A stretch of 64,000 nt of DNA, from the NCBI GenBank assembly GCA_022649135.1, contig JALCNP010000005.1:1-64000 (forward strand), read 5' to 3'. Positions within the stretch are counted from its first letter, which is position 1. Every line of letters begins with the position of its first letter. Positions 55,418 through 64,000 of this stretch are shown here, in pieces. The position numbers and the translations under genes were made by a program. The notes beneath the pieces are model-generated. The model was not told the DNA's origin. It was given only the letters and a program-made list of their open reading frames with translations, and searched no databases. This stretch comes from Bifidobacterium sp. (GTDB taxonomy: Bacteria > Actinomycetota > Actinomycetes > Actinomycetales > Bifidobacteriaceae).

Positions 55418-56578
55418 ATGCCGATAACGTACCGATCACGGCGGCTCGAGGCGTTCCTTACGGGTTTCTCCGACACGGAGATCGGACCTGCAGGGGGTCT
55501 CATCGCCCATAAGGTCGCGAAACGCTGGCGCGACCAGATTAGGGATCCCTCGTTTCTCTGGAATGAGATGTGCTCATCCGGCATCCATCTCGAAATGACC
55601 ATCGAGACGCCGGTGACGGTAAGGATCGCCGTCTACGACCAGTATGACCGCCGCCATGAGGTGGCTATTCGTGCCGGAGTCGCCGGTCTCGAGCGCCACA
55701 GGGAGGTGCGCATCGATTCACGGGGAGACTTCAGGATTTCCCCAGAGGGCGATTCGGGCATTCTTCGCCCGGCGGCCTGCACCGCACTCACGGTTTCACC
55801 CGAGTGCGGCCAACCGACCCCATGCACGATATATCTGCCCCACACCTGCATTGCGGAAATCGTCGATATCACGTCCCACGCTCCTGTGCGACCTGCCTCG
55901 TATGCAGGGGAAAGGCTTCGCTGGACGCATTACGGAAGCTCCATCTCCCAAGGAGTGCTGGTAAAGGACCCCACTCGCCGATGGACCGAGCAGGTCGCAC
56001 GACGTCTCGATCTGAGCCTTCGCGATTTCTCGATCTCCGGGAATGCGCAGATGGACCCCGGAGTCGCAAGGGCCATTGCAGCGGTTCCTGCGGATGTCAT
56101 CACGTGCGCCATCGGAATCAATCTGGTGAACTCCGACTCGATGCGGGAACGGTGTTTCATCCCGGCGCTTCACGGCTTTATCGATGTTATTCGCGAGAGG
56201 CTGCCCGCCACACCGATCGTTCTCATCACGGCGTGCTCATGCCCCATACAGGAGGATGTCCCTGGCCCGACCTTCATGAACGAGCACGGTGTCTTCGTCG
56301 CGGCAAGGCGTCATGTCGACAATGATGCAGGGGCGTTGACGCTTCGGCGAACGCGTGAGCTCGTCGCCCAGGTGGTGCGTGGGCGGAAGGATGCCAATCT
56401 CAGCGTGGTGGATGGCCGTACTCTTCTGGGGCCGAACGACACTCGATTTTTGGCCGACAACCTGCATCCGGACGAAGAGGGGACCGATCTCATCGCCGCC
56501 CGGGCCGGAGCGATGCTGCTCTCATTGCTCAGGTCGAAGGGATATGACATAGCCGACCGCGGAACCGCCACGTCGTGA
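55418..56578 (+). CDS. SGNH/GDSL-type carbohydrate esterase
   Basis: A 386-residue two-domain protein. Residues about 1-160 look like a beta-sandwich; the rest is an SGNH hydrolase with nucleophile Ser175 in HYGSSISQG, a block III-like region GINLVNSD, and the catalytic Asp347/His350 in DNLHPDE. No signal peptide is present, so it acts in the cytoplasm, probably removing acetyl or other acyl groups from an imported oligosaccharide. AAAGG lies 9 nt before ATG. It is first gene of the SGNH-GH127-BNR operon. Confidence 0.87.
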   Translation: MPITYRSRRLEAFLTGFSDTEIGPAGGLIAHKVAKRWRDQIRDPSFLWNEMCSSGIHLEMTIETPVTVRIAVYDQYDRRHEVAIRAGVAGLERHREVRIDSRGDFRISPEGDSGILRPAACTALTVSPECGQPTPCTIYLPHTCIAEIVDITSHAPVRPASYAGERLRWTHYGSSISQGVLVKDPTRRWTEQVARRLDLSLRDFSISGNAQMDPGVARAIAAVPADVITCAIGINLVNSDSMRERCFIPALHGFIDVIRERLPATPIVLITACSCPIQEDVPGPTFMNEHGVFVAARRHVDNDAGALTLRRTRELVAQVVRGRKDANLSVVDGRTLLGPNDTRFLADNLHPDEEGTDLIAARAGAMLLSLLRSKGYDIADRGTATS

Positions 56579-56631
56579 ATCCCCGCTGCCGGATCCGACG
56601 GCCGGGTCGACGATGATGAAAGAAGGCAATC

Positions 56632-58530
56632 ATGAGATATGAACCCTTTCGGCCCAACGAGGTGTCTCTGGGAGAGGGAGTCTACGAGCAGAGGCACAAG
56701 CACAATGTCCGATATCTTCTGTCGTTGGACAATGCGAACCTGCTTCAGAATCATTATATCGAGAGCGGCATCCCCGCCTATCCCAATCTGTTCGGCGCCT
56801 GGGAGGGGAAACCCAATTCACAGGGGGCGGATCTGCACTGGGGATGGGAGACGCCGGGGAGCGCGGTCCGGGGTCAGTTTCTGGGGCATTGGATGTCGGC
56901 GGCGGCACGGGAGGTGTCCAATACCGGCGACGCAATCCTGCGGGTAAAGCTTACGAGGATCATCGACGAGCTGGCTCGGTGCCAGCGTGAGCATGGCGGG
57001 GAATGGGTGTTTTCCATACCCCCGTTGTATATGGATCATCTGGCCCAGGGGCATCCCAACGGAGTGCCTCAGTATGTGCTGCATAAGACGCTTATGGGCC
57101 TGGTCGAGAGCTATCGGCTTCTGGGGATCGCGCAGGCTGTGGATATAGCCGTGCGCGCGTCGGCTTGGATCAGACGCTGGGCATCCTCGTTCCCGCAGGA
57201 GCAGTGGGATGCGATCCTCGACGTCGAAACCGGCGGCATGCTCGAGATATGGGCGGATCTGCTGGAGTGCACCCATGACGACATGTTCGATTACCTTCTC
57301 GATAGATACTGGCATCATCATCTGTTCGATGCCCTTCTTGCCGGCGACGATGTTCTGACGAACCGTCATGCCAACACCACGATTCCCGAGGTCATCGGGG
57401 CCGCCCGCGCCTATGAGACGACAGGGGAATCTCGATGGAGGGATGTGGTTCTCGCCTACTGGGACCAGGCGGTGACGCGGAGGGGGACGTTCGTCACCGG
57501 AGGGTGCAATTCCGGTGAGGTGTGGTGCCCGCCGTTCGAATACGCCGCGCGCCGCGGCGACAAGAACCAGGAGCTGTGTACGGTGTTCAATATGATGCGA
57601 CTGGCCGACATATTGTTTCAGTGGACCGGCGAGCGCTCCTACCTCGACTATTACGAACGGAATTCAGTGAATGGCATCCTGGCGCAGACGCATCCCGAAA
57701 CCGCGATGCCCGCATACTATCTTCCCCTGGAGGGAGGGGGACGCAAGCTATGGGGGTCTGCCACTCATGATTTCTGGTGCTGCCATGGTACGGCCGTTCA
57801 GGCGGGGAACATGCACAACGACGGAATCTTCTATCGGGGCGGTACGCAGGGGCAGCTGATCGTCGTCATCGCCCGATATGTGGATGCGTGCGTGGAGGCC
57901 CCGGAAGGCTCGGGAACGCTCCGGGTGCGCATGCAGTCCGCCGGGGCGACGGCCGGTGACGCCCTGCACAATGAATCCGAGCGGGGGTTCACGCATCGGC
58001 CGCAATCCGTGGACATGCGCATCGCTGCTGATTTCTCGGGTCCCGAGAGGGTGGTGCTGCGTCTGCGCATTCCCCCGTGGTGCGACGGCGACTTCCGCGT
58101 GGAGGGTGGCAGTCGGCCGCGGGGAGTGAAGGACGTGGACGGATTCGTGGATGTGCCGATGGAGGGAGGGCACGGCGAGATCGACGTGCATATTCGTCAG
58201 GTCGTGCATGCTGTGGCAATCCCCGATGAGCCCGAAACCGTTGCATATGTCGACGGGCCCGCGGTCCTGGCCGGATTGTGTGACGGCGAACGGACGCTGT
58301 ATGGGGACGCATGCGACGCGTATTCCGTGCTTGCTCCGTGTAATGAGCGCCAATGGGGAATATGGATGAAGGGCTACCGCACCGTGCACCAGCATGAATC
58401 GGTGCGGCTTCTTCCACTGTATGACATCGTGGACCAGCGGTATTCGGTGTTCTTCCCGGTTCAGGGTCGGGGGTCGACGGATGGTGGCGAACGGCGGAAC
58501 CATGACGTCGCCACGAGGGAGGATAGATGA
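56632..58530 (+). CDS. GH127-family glycosidase (beta-L-arabinofuranosidase type, DUF1680)
   Basis: A 632-residue cytoplasmic enzyme of the GH127/DUF1680 family, founded by HypBA1 of Bifidobacterium longum. The zinc/thiolate active-site residues are visible: Glu296 (CNSGE), Glu314 and Cys316 (QELC), and the CysCys pair 383-384 (FWCCHG), where one Cys is the nucleophile. An (alpha/alpha)6 barrel is followed by beta domains. The substrate is probably a beta-L-arabinofuranosyl oligosaccharide, but related clans use other sugars. The stop overlaps the next start as ATGATGA-type coupling. Confidence 0.88.
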   Translation: MRYEPFRPNEVSLGEGVYEQRHKHNVRYLLSLDNANLLQNHYIESGIPAYPNLFGAWEGKPNSQGADLHWGWETPGSAVRGQFLGHWMSAAAREVSNTGDAILRVKLTRIIDELARCQREHGGEWVFSIPPLYMDHLAQGHPNGVPQYVLHKTLMGLVESYRLLGIAQAVDIAVRASAWIRRWASSFPQEQWDAILDVETGGMLEIWADLLECTHDDMFDYLLDRYWHHHLFDALLAGDDVLTNRHANTTIPEVIGAARAYETTGESRWRDVVLAYWDQAVTRRGTFVTGGCNSGEVWCPPFEYAARRGDKNQELCTVFNMMRLADILFQWTGERSYLDYYERNSVNGILAQTHPETAMPAYYLPLEGGGRKLWGSATHDFWCCHGTAVQAGNMHNDGIFYRGGTQGQLIVVIARYVDACVEAPEGSGTLRVRMQSAGATAGDALHNESERGFTHRPQSVDMRIAADFSGPERVVLRLRIPPWCDGDFRVEGGSRPRGVKDVDGFVDVPMEGGHGEIDVHIRQVVHAVAIPDEPETVAYVDGPAVLAGLCDGERTLYGDACDAYSVLAPCNERQWGIWMKGYRTVHQHESVRLLPLYDIVDQRYSVFFPVQGRGSTDGGERRNHDVATREDR

Positions 58531-59936
58531 TGCTTCACGGCACGAATATGTGGAATTTCGATGATTACCAACCAATCGGAAAATGGGATGAACACCCGAT
58601 CGTGGTCACCCGGATCGTTCCGGACGACGAGGGTTTTCTCCTCTCCTGGAGGGATCCCGGCCAGGCCGGGGGCGGATATACCGTTCGATGGCACGATGTC
58701 GAGGGCGTGGACCATGGGTCATGCGCCGTGAATGAAGCCCATGTTCATGTGTCGGGATTGTGCGAGGGACATACCTATGAGGTGACGGTGTCCGGGGCCC
58801 GCGACGGCGCAGCGAGTCAGCCCCGGTTGCTGCGCTGCGGCGACGCCCCTGGAACGATCGTCAACTATCTGCATCCCCGTGACGGCGCCTACGGTTTTTC
58901 GGGAAGGTTCCTGGCGAGCCCGTCCCTTGTCGTTCTCCCGTCCGGTAGGCTGCTTGTGTCCATGGATGTCTTTGAGTGGCATGGGGGGCAGAACCTGACC
59001 GTCGTCTTTCTCTCAGAGGATCACGGACGGTCGTGGCATTATCTCACGCAGCTGTTCCCCTGCTTCTGGGGGGCGATGTTCGTCTCCCGGGGAACGTTGT
59101 ATATGCTGGCGATGGCGACGGAATACGGTGACCTTCTCCTGGGGGCATCCCACGATGAAGGTAAAACATGGTCTGCGCCGGTGCCTTTGTTTCGCTCGTC
59201 CGCGAATGGTGCCGTCGGAGGCCTCCATAAGGCTCCCACGCCCGTGGTGGAGGCGAACGGCAGAATAGTCACCGCGATCGATTATGGGTCATGGGAGACG
59301 GGCGGTTTTCGACAGGCCATCCTTTCCTGCGATGTGCAGGCGGATCCGATGGATCCGGAGAGCTGGAGACTGAGCTCCCTGTGCGATCCCCGGAAGGGGC
59401 TGCTTGATGACGAGGGCATTTCCGGAGGGGGGCTTGAGGGGAACGTCCTTGTCGGTCCGGGGATGGAGATCTATGACATGCTCCGGTTGCAGATCGATTC
59501 CTCTGTGGGCAATCCCCACCCGCGTGCACTGCTTCTGAGGGCCGACCCGTCCCTCGGCTCTCTGCACTATGTGCGGACCGTCCCTTACGGAGGCGGGAAC
59601 AATGCGAAGTTCTTCGTCCTCTACGACCCGGTATCAGGCAAATACTGGGCTGCGGGCAATGAACCTGCACCCGGCCACCCGGATGCGCGCAATGTTCTCG
59701 CGCTCAGCTGTTCCGACGATTTGACCGACTTCAAGCCCGTTTGCTGCATTGTCGATGGGAGCTCGGGAGATCCGCGGTTCGTCGCCGCACAGTATCCGAG
59801 CATGGCGATTGACGGCGACGATCTGCTCGTTGTCAGCCGCACCGCTGCGAACGATGCGGATTCATACCACAACAGCAATTACATCACCTTCCATGTGGTG
59901 AAGGATTTCCGCAGCTGTGGACAGATGGCGCGATAA
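58527..59936 (+). CDS. BNR-repeat (sialidase-fold) protein with Fn3-like N-terminus
   Basis: A 469-residue protein. Residues about 25-110 look like a fibronectin type III domain (FLLSWRDPGQAGGGYTVRW... CEGHTYEVTVSG), and the rest is a beta-propeller with two Asp-boxes (SEDHGRSWHY and SHDEGKTWSA). There is no signal peptide. The fold occurs in sialidases and several other glycosidases; I could not identify the Arg triad and Tyr/Glu of true sialidases with confidence, so substrate is left open. It overlaps GH127 by 4 nt and has GGGAGG just upstream, so it is co-translated with GH127. Confidence 0.75.
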   Translation: MMLHGTNMWNFDDYQPIGKWDEHPIVVTRIVPDDEGFLLSWRDPGQAGGGYTVRWHDVEGVDHGSCAVNEAHVHVSGLCEGHTYEVTVSGARDGAASQPRLLRCGDAPGTIVNYLHPRDGAYGFSGRFLASPSLVVLPSGRLLVSMDVFEWHGGQNLTVVFLSEDHGRSWHYLTQLFPCFWGAMFVSRGTLYMLAMATEYGDLLLGASHDEGKTWSAPVPLFRSSANGAVGGLHKAPTPVVEANGRIVTAIDYGSWETGGFRQAILSCDVQADPMDPESWRLSSLCDPRKGLLDDEGISGGGLEGNVLVGPGMEIYDMLRLQIDSSVGNPHPRALLLRADPSLGSLHYVRTVPYGGGNNAKFFVLYDPVSGKYWAAGNEPAPGHPDARNVLALSCSDDLTDFKPVCCIVDGSSGDPRFVAAQYPSMAIDGDDLLVVSRTAANDADSYHNSNYITFHVVKDFRSCGQMAR

Positions 59937-60039
59937 GCCATGCATGACGGGGTACCTTCGGGCGGCCCGTCTCGGACTTCCCGCGCATATGCCGTAATGG
60001 CACCGGCGCGGGAAGGCGTCGTTCGTCGTGGGCCATGTG

Positions 60040-60867
60040 CTATTCGTCATCGCCAAAGGTGCGACGCACCCATGAGGCGAACAGGTCGGGCCAGGATTGT
60101 ACGCAGGGCTCTATCGCCACGGTTCCGTGCCAGGCCGATTCCCGCGTTCCCAGACTCAGGCCGTGTCCGCCGCTGGGGTAGAGGTGCGCCTCCACGGGCA
60201 CTCCGTTGGCCACGCAGGCATCGATGAAAAGCAGTGCATTCTGAACCGGTACGAGGTCGTCGGTTATGGTATGCCAGATGAATGTGGGTGGGGTGGAGTG
60301 CGTCACTTGCTTTTCCAGGCTCAGTCTCTTCCGCAATTCGGCATCGTTCTTTCGCATGCCCATCAGGGATGCAAAGCTGCCGTCATGGGCATACCGTCCC
60401 GACGTGATGACGGCGTATCCGAGCATCATGCCATTCGGTGCCGATTGGGCGACGGTGAGTCCGTGATCCTCGATTTCCTGTCGTGCCGCTCCCGTTCCCA
60501 GGGTTGCGCAAAGGTGGCCGCCGGCCGAAAATCCGGCGACGATGACCGCGTTCGGGTCGATGTTCCATACCGATGAGCTGTCGCGGATGATCGACACCGC
60601 CGTTGCCAGTTCTATGACCGAGCAGGGAAAGGCGGAGGGTTTGACTGAGTAGCGCAGGACGAAGGCATGGAACCCGTTTCCCAGCATGGACAAGGCGATG
60701 GGCTCCGCCTCCCGATCCGAGGTGAACTCGTATCCGCCGCCCGGGACGATGACGATGGCGGGTCGCGTTCTGGCGATGTCGATCTCCGGGCTGTTGTCGA
60801 TGAGGTATCCGTCGAGAACGGCGTGAGATCCGTCGATTCCCGTAATTAATCTGTGAATTGTTCTCAT
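60040..60867 (-). CDS. alpha/beta hydrolase, acetylxylan-esterase-like
   Basis: A 275-residue cytoplasmic esterase of the Aes/BD-FAE type. The oxyanion region VPGGGYEFTSDREAEPIA, the nucleophile Ser114 in AGFSAGGHLC, an Asp in TITDDLVP and the catalytic His in SGGHGLSLG are visible. AAGGA lies 7 nt before ATG. It is the second gene of a minus-strand pair behind the DHDPS-family aldolase and may deacylate the same imported glycan as the SGNH esterase. Confidence 0.87.
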   Translation of the reverse strand: MRTIHRLITGIDGSHAVLDGYLIDNSPEIDIARTRPAIVIVPGGGYEFTSDREAEPIALSMLGNGFHAFVLRYSVKPSAFPCSVIELATAVSIIRDSSSVWNIDPNAVIVAGFSAGGHLCATLGTGAARQEIEDHGLTVAQSAPNGMMLGYAVITSGRYAHDGSFASLMGMRKNDAELRKRLSLEKQVTHSTPPTFIWHTITDDLVPVQNALLFIDACVANGVPVEAHLYPSGGHGLSLGTRESAWHGTVAIEPCVQSWPDLFASWVRRTFGDDE

Positions 60868-60891
60868 ATCCTCTTCCTTGTGTGTTGGTCG

Positions 60892-61803
60892 TCATGCGCG
60901 TGTGTTGTCATGTCGTCGGAGGTAGTCGCTCCAGGGATTGCCCGCCCGCATCGAGGAGACGAGCTCACGGATACGCAGACGCGTTGATTCATCCGGCTCG
61001 TCGATGGGCATTCGGCATGTTCCGACGGATTCCCCCAGTATGCGGAGTGCGTATTTGAGATTGCCGATCGTCGGTCCGATCGTCTGGACGATGGCGATGA
61101 GCGCGCGTTGGATGGAGGATGCCGTGCTGTCGTCGTGGCGGATCAGGGCATCTCGCAGAGCGGCCCAGGCGTCGGGGAAAGCGCCCGATATGCCGGATAC
61201 CACGCCGGCGCCGCCGGCTGCGCATGTGGCCGGTAGATCCGCGTCGTTTCCCGACCATATCGAGAGCGAAGGGGCTGCACGATGGTAGATGGCCACGCGT
61301 GTGGAGGCCGTTCCCGACAGCTTGAGTCCGTTGATCCCCAAGGAGGCGAGACGCCGTATGGTGCCGGTGGAGACGTCGTTTCCGGTCACATCGGGGAATA
61401 TGTATGCATACAGCGGGTAGCTCGTGTTCGCGCGAAGCAGAGAGTAGTAGCGCAGAATGCCCGATTCCGTGGCCGGCAGATAGTATGGGGTGATGGCGGC
61501 GAATCGGGTGGCGCCGGAATCCGATGCCATATCCATCAGTCTGAGTGCCTGCATGGTCGAGGGCGCACCGATCTGTGCGATGATGCGGCTGGTCTCGAAC
61601 ACGGTCAGGGTCCAGGATACGAGTTTGGTTCGCTCGTCATCGGTCAGGGAGGGGAATTCGGCGGTTGTACCGGGAATGAGCACCCCGTCTACATAGGGGC
61701 GGAGCCGATGCAGATAGTTCAGGTAGGCACCCTTGTCGAGCCGTCCTGCGGCCCCGAACGCAGCTATCGCCGCCGTGATGATGTCTGGTTTGCGCTGTGT
61801 CAT
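60892..61803 (-). CDS. DHDPS/NAL-family lyase
   Basis: A 303-residue class I aldolase/dehydratase of the dihydrodipicolinate synthase superfamily. Schiff-base Lys161 lies in INGLKLSGT, the catalytic Tyr in ITPYYLPA, and GTTAEFPSLT replaces the usual GTTGE carboxylate-binding motif. AAGGACCC lies next to ATG 61803. The gene context is sugar catabolism, not lysine synthesis, so a 2-keto-3-deoxy sugar acid (for example from L-arabinose or a sialic-acid-like sugar) is more likely. The exact substrate cannot be told. Confidence 0.83.
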   Translation of the reverse strand: MTQRKPDIITAAIAAFGAAGRLDKGAYLNYLHRLRPYVDGVLIPGTTAEFPSLTDDERTKLVSWTLTVFETSRIIAQIGAPSTMQALRLMDMASDSGATRFAAITPYYLPATESGILRYYSLLRANTSYPLYAYIFPDVTGNDVSTGTIRRLASLGINGLKLSGTASTRVAIYHRAAPSLSIWSGNDADLPATCAAGGAGVVSGISGAFPDAWAALRDALIRHDDSTASSIQRALIAIVQTIGPTIGNLKYALRILGESVGTCRMPIDEPDESTRLRIRELVSSMRAGNPWSDYLRRHDNTRA

Positions 61804-61881
61804 GGGTCCTTCTTCTCGGCTGGCGGGTGGATGGTGCACATGAATGGATGCATGTGGGAAGGCATGTATCCATTCATTCAT

Positions 61882-61900
61882 GTTAACTGTTAACAATATA
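61882..61900 (-). promoter_or_regulatory. glycan-cluster promoter and operator, site 2
   Basis: On the minus strand a -10-like TATATT (61900-61895) is directly followed by GTTAACAGTTAAC (61894-61882). This controls the lyase-esterase pair. The 397-bp gap 61804-62200 contains this site and site 3, and no gene. Confidence 0.65.
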
Positions 61901-62023
61901 CGATACGATATTCGACACGCTCGATATGGTGCGGCGCGCTGATTCCCGTGCATGATAATCAGTGGATTTCTCTTCTGTCAGTTGCGACATTGGCATGGGG
62001 AACGACCTATACGATAAGGGTGA

Positions 62024-62066
62024 TTGACAGGGATTGACGAACGCCGTAGTATTGTCAACAGTCAAC
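62024..62066 (+). promoter_or_regulatory. glycan-cluster promoter and operator, site 3
   Basis: -35 TTGACA (62024-62029), a 17-nt spacer and -10 TAGTAT (62047-62052) form a near-consensus promoter. GTCAACAGTCAAC (62054-62066) lies across the expected transcription start. Binding there would block initiation, so the unknown regulator is probably a repressor. Confidence 0.75.
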
Positions 62067-62200
62067 AGTAATCATAAACTATTGACACGTCATCGAAGAA
62101 CACCAATGATGCACCGTCGCATCGTTGCTCAAGCATCGCGGATACTGGATCGGCAATGAGCGGCAATACTGCATCGGTGTCGCAATGAAAGGAGAGGAGC

Positions 62201-63805
62201 ATGGCACAGCATCGTGTCGTGTCCATGGCAGGAAGGGCGTGTGCGGCTATATCCGCACTTGCGGCGCTCATGACCATGGCAGCGTGCGGATCATCGGGCG
62301 CCATGGTCGACGGGAAGCCCGTTATCAAGGTGTTGGTGCAGTACGACAGCACCAACAGGCTTCCCATAGAGAAAAATGCGTGGGTGAAGACCCTGGAGTC
62401 GAAATGTGACTGCTCGATATCATGGCAGGTGGTTCAGCAGAATGCGTGGGCCCAGCAAAAATCGGCGATTCTTGCTTCGGGAGACGTTCCCGACGTCTCC
62501 ATTCGCGCGTTTAATCCCGATGATGCGGCGAAATTCCCCTATTTTGAGAATCTCGCCCCCTTCATCAAAAAAATGCCCAACGTGCAGAGGTTCTTCACCC
62601 AGAATCCGTCTGCGCGGCGCATGGTGTCCGATCTGCAGGGCAATCTCGAGGTCCTCCCGGCCGAGATGCCCGCCGGCGGTTCCAATCAGCATTGGATGAT
62701 CAATAAGACCTGGCTTGACAAGCTCGGATTGAAAATGCCCACGACATGGGATGAGCTCACTTCGGTGCTTGAGGCCTTCAAAACCGAGGATCCCAACGGC
62801 AATGGCAAAAACGACGAAATCCCCTTCGACGTCAGCGCCTTGGGAACGGACGGTTTCCGCTGGTATACGCCCATGCTGGCGCTGGGGTCCACTGGAATAG
62901 TGACGCAGGCGCAGGGGGGTCCCTTCCAGGATGGGATATACATAAGGAATGGCAAGGTGGCAGAATGGCTGACCTCCCGTGAATTCAAGCAGACGTTGCA
63001 GTGGTATGCCCAGCTGTTCAAAAAGGGGCTGATCCCTGCCGATGCCCTGACCCAGGACGGCTCGAAATATGGTAGCGCGTTGACCGGAAGCAAGGACAGC
63101 GCGACGGTCGGTCTTGCCTTCGCCTATCAACCCGCCGCCTTTGGAACGCATGCCGACGAATATGTGGCCATGCCCACCCCGAAGGCCACGGCGACCATGT
63201 CCGACAAGGATGTCGTCTGGGACGCATCGGGAGACTACGGGAAATACGAGAACTACCATCTTGCGGTGAAGAAGAACGATTCCCACATGGACAACATCCT
63301 GAAAATGGTCAATGCGCTGTATGACGAGAAGATGTCGGTCGAGCAGTATTACGGCGACATTCCCTCGCTGGTGACCGATGAGGGCTCCCATGCCTACAGG
63401 GTGTCAGACAAGGTCTTCTCCGACCCCAACGTTTCCTACAGCCTTGGGCCCTGTTTCGCCGGATGGTTCCCGAACGACGTAAGAATCACCGGAGATCCCA
63501 GCATCACCGCAATGCAAAAGGCGGAAGCGTCATACGCCAGCGCGTATGGTCACTACACGGTCAATGTCGATTCGATGCCGATTTGGGTGAAGCTGGACAG
63601 CGCCGATGAGAAGACGTTCGATGGCAACAACACCCAGATTCTCAATTACGCGACTCCGCTGATCGCCAAGTGGATGAATGGCACGAACACTGATTTCGGC
63701 CAGGCATGGGATACCTATGCCTCCCAGCTCAACAAGCTCGGTCTGCAGAAGAACGTTGAGCTGTGGCAGAAATGGTACGACAAATACACCAGCCAGAAAT
63801 TCTGA
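62201..63805 (+). CDS. ABC transporter substrate-binding lipoprotein (LplA-type)
   Basis: A 534-residue extracellular solute-binding protein. The lipobox MTMAAC gives the lipidated Cys at residue 29. The long form with TWDELTSVLEAFKTEDPNGNGKNDEIPF and the calcium-loop-like DPNGNGKNDE is typical of the LplA/YtcQ-type proteins that import oligosaccharides. AAAGGAG(AGGAG) precedes ATG. A permease gene seems to follow at 63987. It would capture the glycan processed by the neighbouring SGNH, GH127, BNR and esterase proteins. Confidence 0.92.
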   Translation: MAQHRVVSMAGRACAAISALAALMTMAACGSSGAMVDGKPVIKVLVQYDSTNRLPIEKNAWVKTLESKCDCSISWQVVQQNAWAQQKSAILASGDVPDVSIRAFNPDDAAKFPYFENLAPFIKKMPNVQRFFTQNPSARRMVSDLQGNLEVLPAEMPAGGSNQHWMINKTWLDKLGLKMPTTWDELTSVLEAFKTEDPNGNGKNDEIPFDVSALGTDGFRWYTPMLALGSTGIVTQAQGGPFQDGIYIRNGKVAEWLTSREFKQTLQWYAQLFKKGLIPADALTQDGSKYGSALTGSKDSATVGLAFAYQPAAFGTHADEYVAMPTPKATATMSDKDVVWDASGDYGKYENYHLAVKKNDSHMDNILKMVNALYDEKMSVEQYYGDIPSLVTDEGSHAYRVSDKVFSDPNVSYSLGPCFAGWFPNDVRITGDPSITAMQKAEASYASAYGHYTVNVDSMPIWVKLDSADEKTFDGNNTQILNYATPLIAKWMNGTNTDFGQAWDTYASQLNKLGLQKNVELWQKWYDKYTSQKF

Positions 63806-63986
63806 TTGGTGCAGGGAGACTTCCGCATGGCATGACGACAAGCGTGTCGAACCGTTCATTCCTGCAACGCCGGGTCTTGGATGGACGGTTCCCTGTCGTT
63901 GGCGGCGTATGAGTCGTTCGTGATTCACATGTCTGTTCTCGGCGGAAACCGAAGAACGCGGAACATCATTATCGCAGGAGGGCCTT

Positions 63987-64000
63987 ATGGAAACAGAGTC
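63987..64000 (+). CDS. start of next gene, probably ABC permease (partial)
   Basis: Only METES is visible. AGGAGG lies 7 nt before the ATG, a strong ribosome-binding site, and the position after an LplA-type binding protein is where an LplB-type permease normally lies. The 181-bp gap before it (63806-63986) holds only a weak GTTCT...AGAAC hairpin. The product is inferred only from position. Confidence 0.45.

Noticed and set aside
58527-59936. Calling the BNR protein a true sialidase
   Set aside because: Asp-boxes alone do not define sialidases; the Arg triad and Tyr/Glu could not be placed and there is no secretion signal.

Overview
This window looks like chromosome of a high-GC Gram-positive bacterium, most likely a bifidobacterium or close relative. 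The grounds are a dnaK-grpE-dnaJ-hspR heat-shock operon with a HAIR operator, many LacI/ABC sugar modules without any PTS, a sortase-dependent FimA-type pilus cluster, a GH127 beta-L-arabinofuranosidase-type enzyme, and high GC throughout. No tRNA, CRISPR array, insertion sequence or integrase was found. Species is not claimed.

Layout. 1-110: 3' end of a 5S rRNA and its terminator. 136-5615 (minus strand): an iron-siderophore uptake operon (binding lipoprotein, two FecCD permeases, ATPase, siderophore-interacting reductase), with a striking polypurine tandem-repeat tract before the last gene. 5927-8083: aldo/keto reductase, a small zinc-ribbon protein and a nitroreductase. 8203-18948: an RpiR regulator and a complete-looking allantoin route (NCS1 permease, allantoin/hydantoin racemase, ureidoglycine aminotransferase, allantoate amidohydrolase, allantoinase), ending in a 901-residue protein that fuses an FmdA/AmdA-type amidase, an AtzH/HpxZ-like domain and an AtzE/HpxY-like amidase. 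19101-20376: a DUF4235-type protein and a histidine phosphatase. 20580-27819: an alpha-glucoside-type sugar ABC transporter, a YesL-like protein, a GH13 alpha-glucosidase and a LacI repressor. 28242-32705: the dnaK heat-shock operon. 32819-37460: HAD phosphatase, aldehyde dehydrogenase, FucO-type alcohol dehydrogenase with a Rex-like site, and 3-methyladenine DNA glycosylase.

37477-42928: a lower-GC, four-gene islet (ROK kinase, MFS transporter, GH1 enzyme, AraC regulator) lying exactly between two direct repeats of about 62-66 bp. The right repeat is the 3' end of an intact TspO-like gene. 42892-47951: the TspO-like gene, a large membrane protein, and a TetR-controlled ABC-2 exporter with an elaborate operator. 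48372-55102: a pilus cluster (adhesin-type pilin, FimA backbone, class C sortase) facing a large LuxR-type regulator whose 3' end contains a 14-base G tract. 55418-64000: a glycan-use cluster (SGNH esterase, GH127, BNR-repeat protein, alpha/beta esterase, DHDPS-family aldolase, binding lipoprotein). Three of its promoters carry the same 13-bp element, RTYAACAGTYAAC, just after the -10 box and in the same orientation.

How it fits together: most of the window is accessory catabolism. The allantoin locus would recover nitrogen by transaminating ureidoglycine to oxalurate and then hydrolysing oxalurate inside one multidomain protein. The islet would import and phosphorylate a beta-glucoside without a PTS. 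The right-hand cluster would take up and trim an arabinose-containing or acetylated glycan. These roles are inferred from families and neighbourhood, not shown by the sequence alone.
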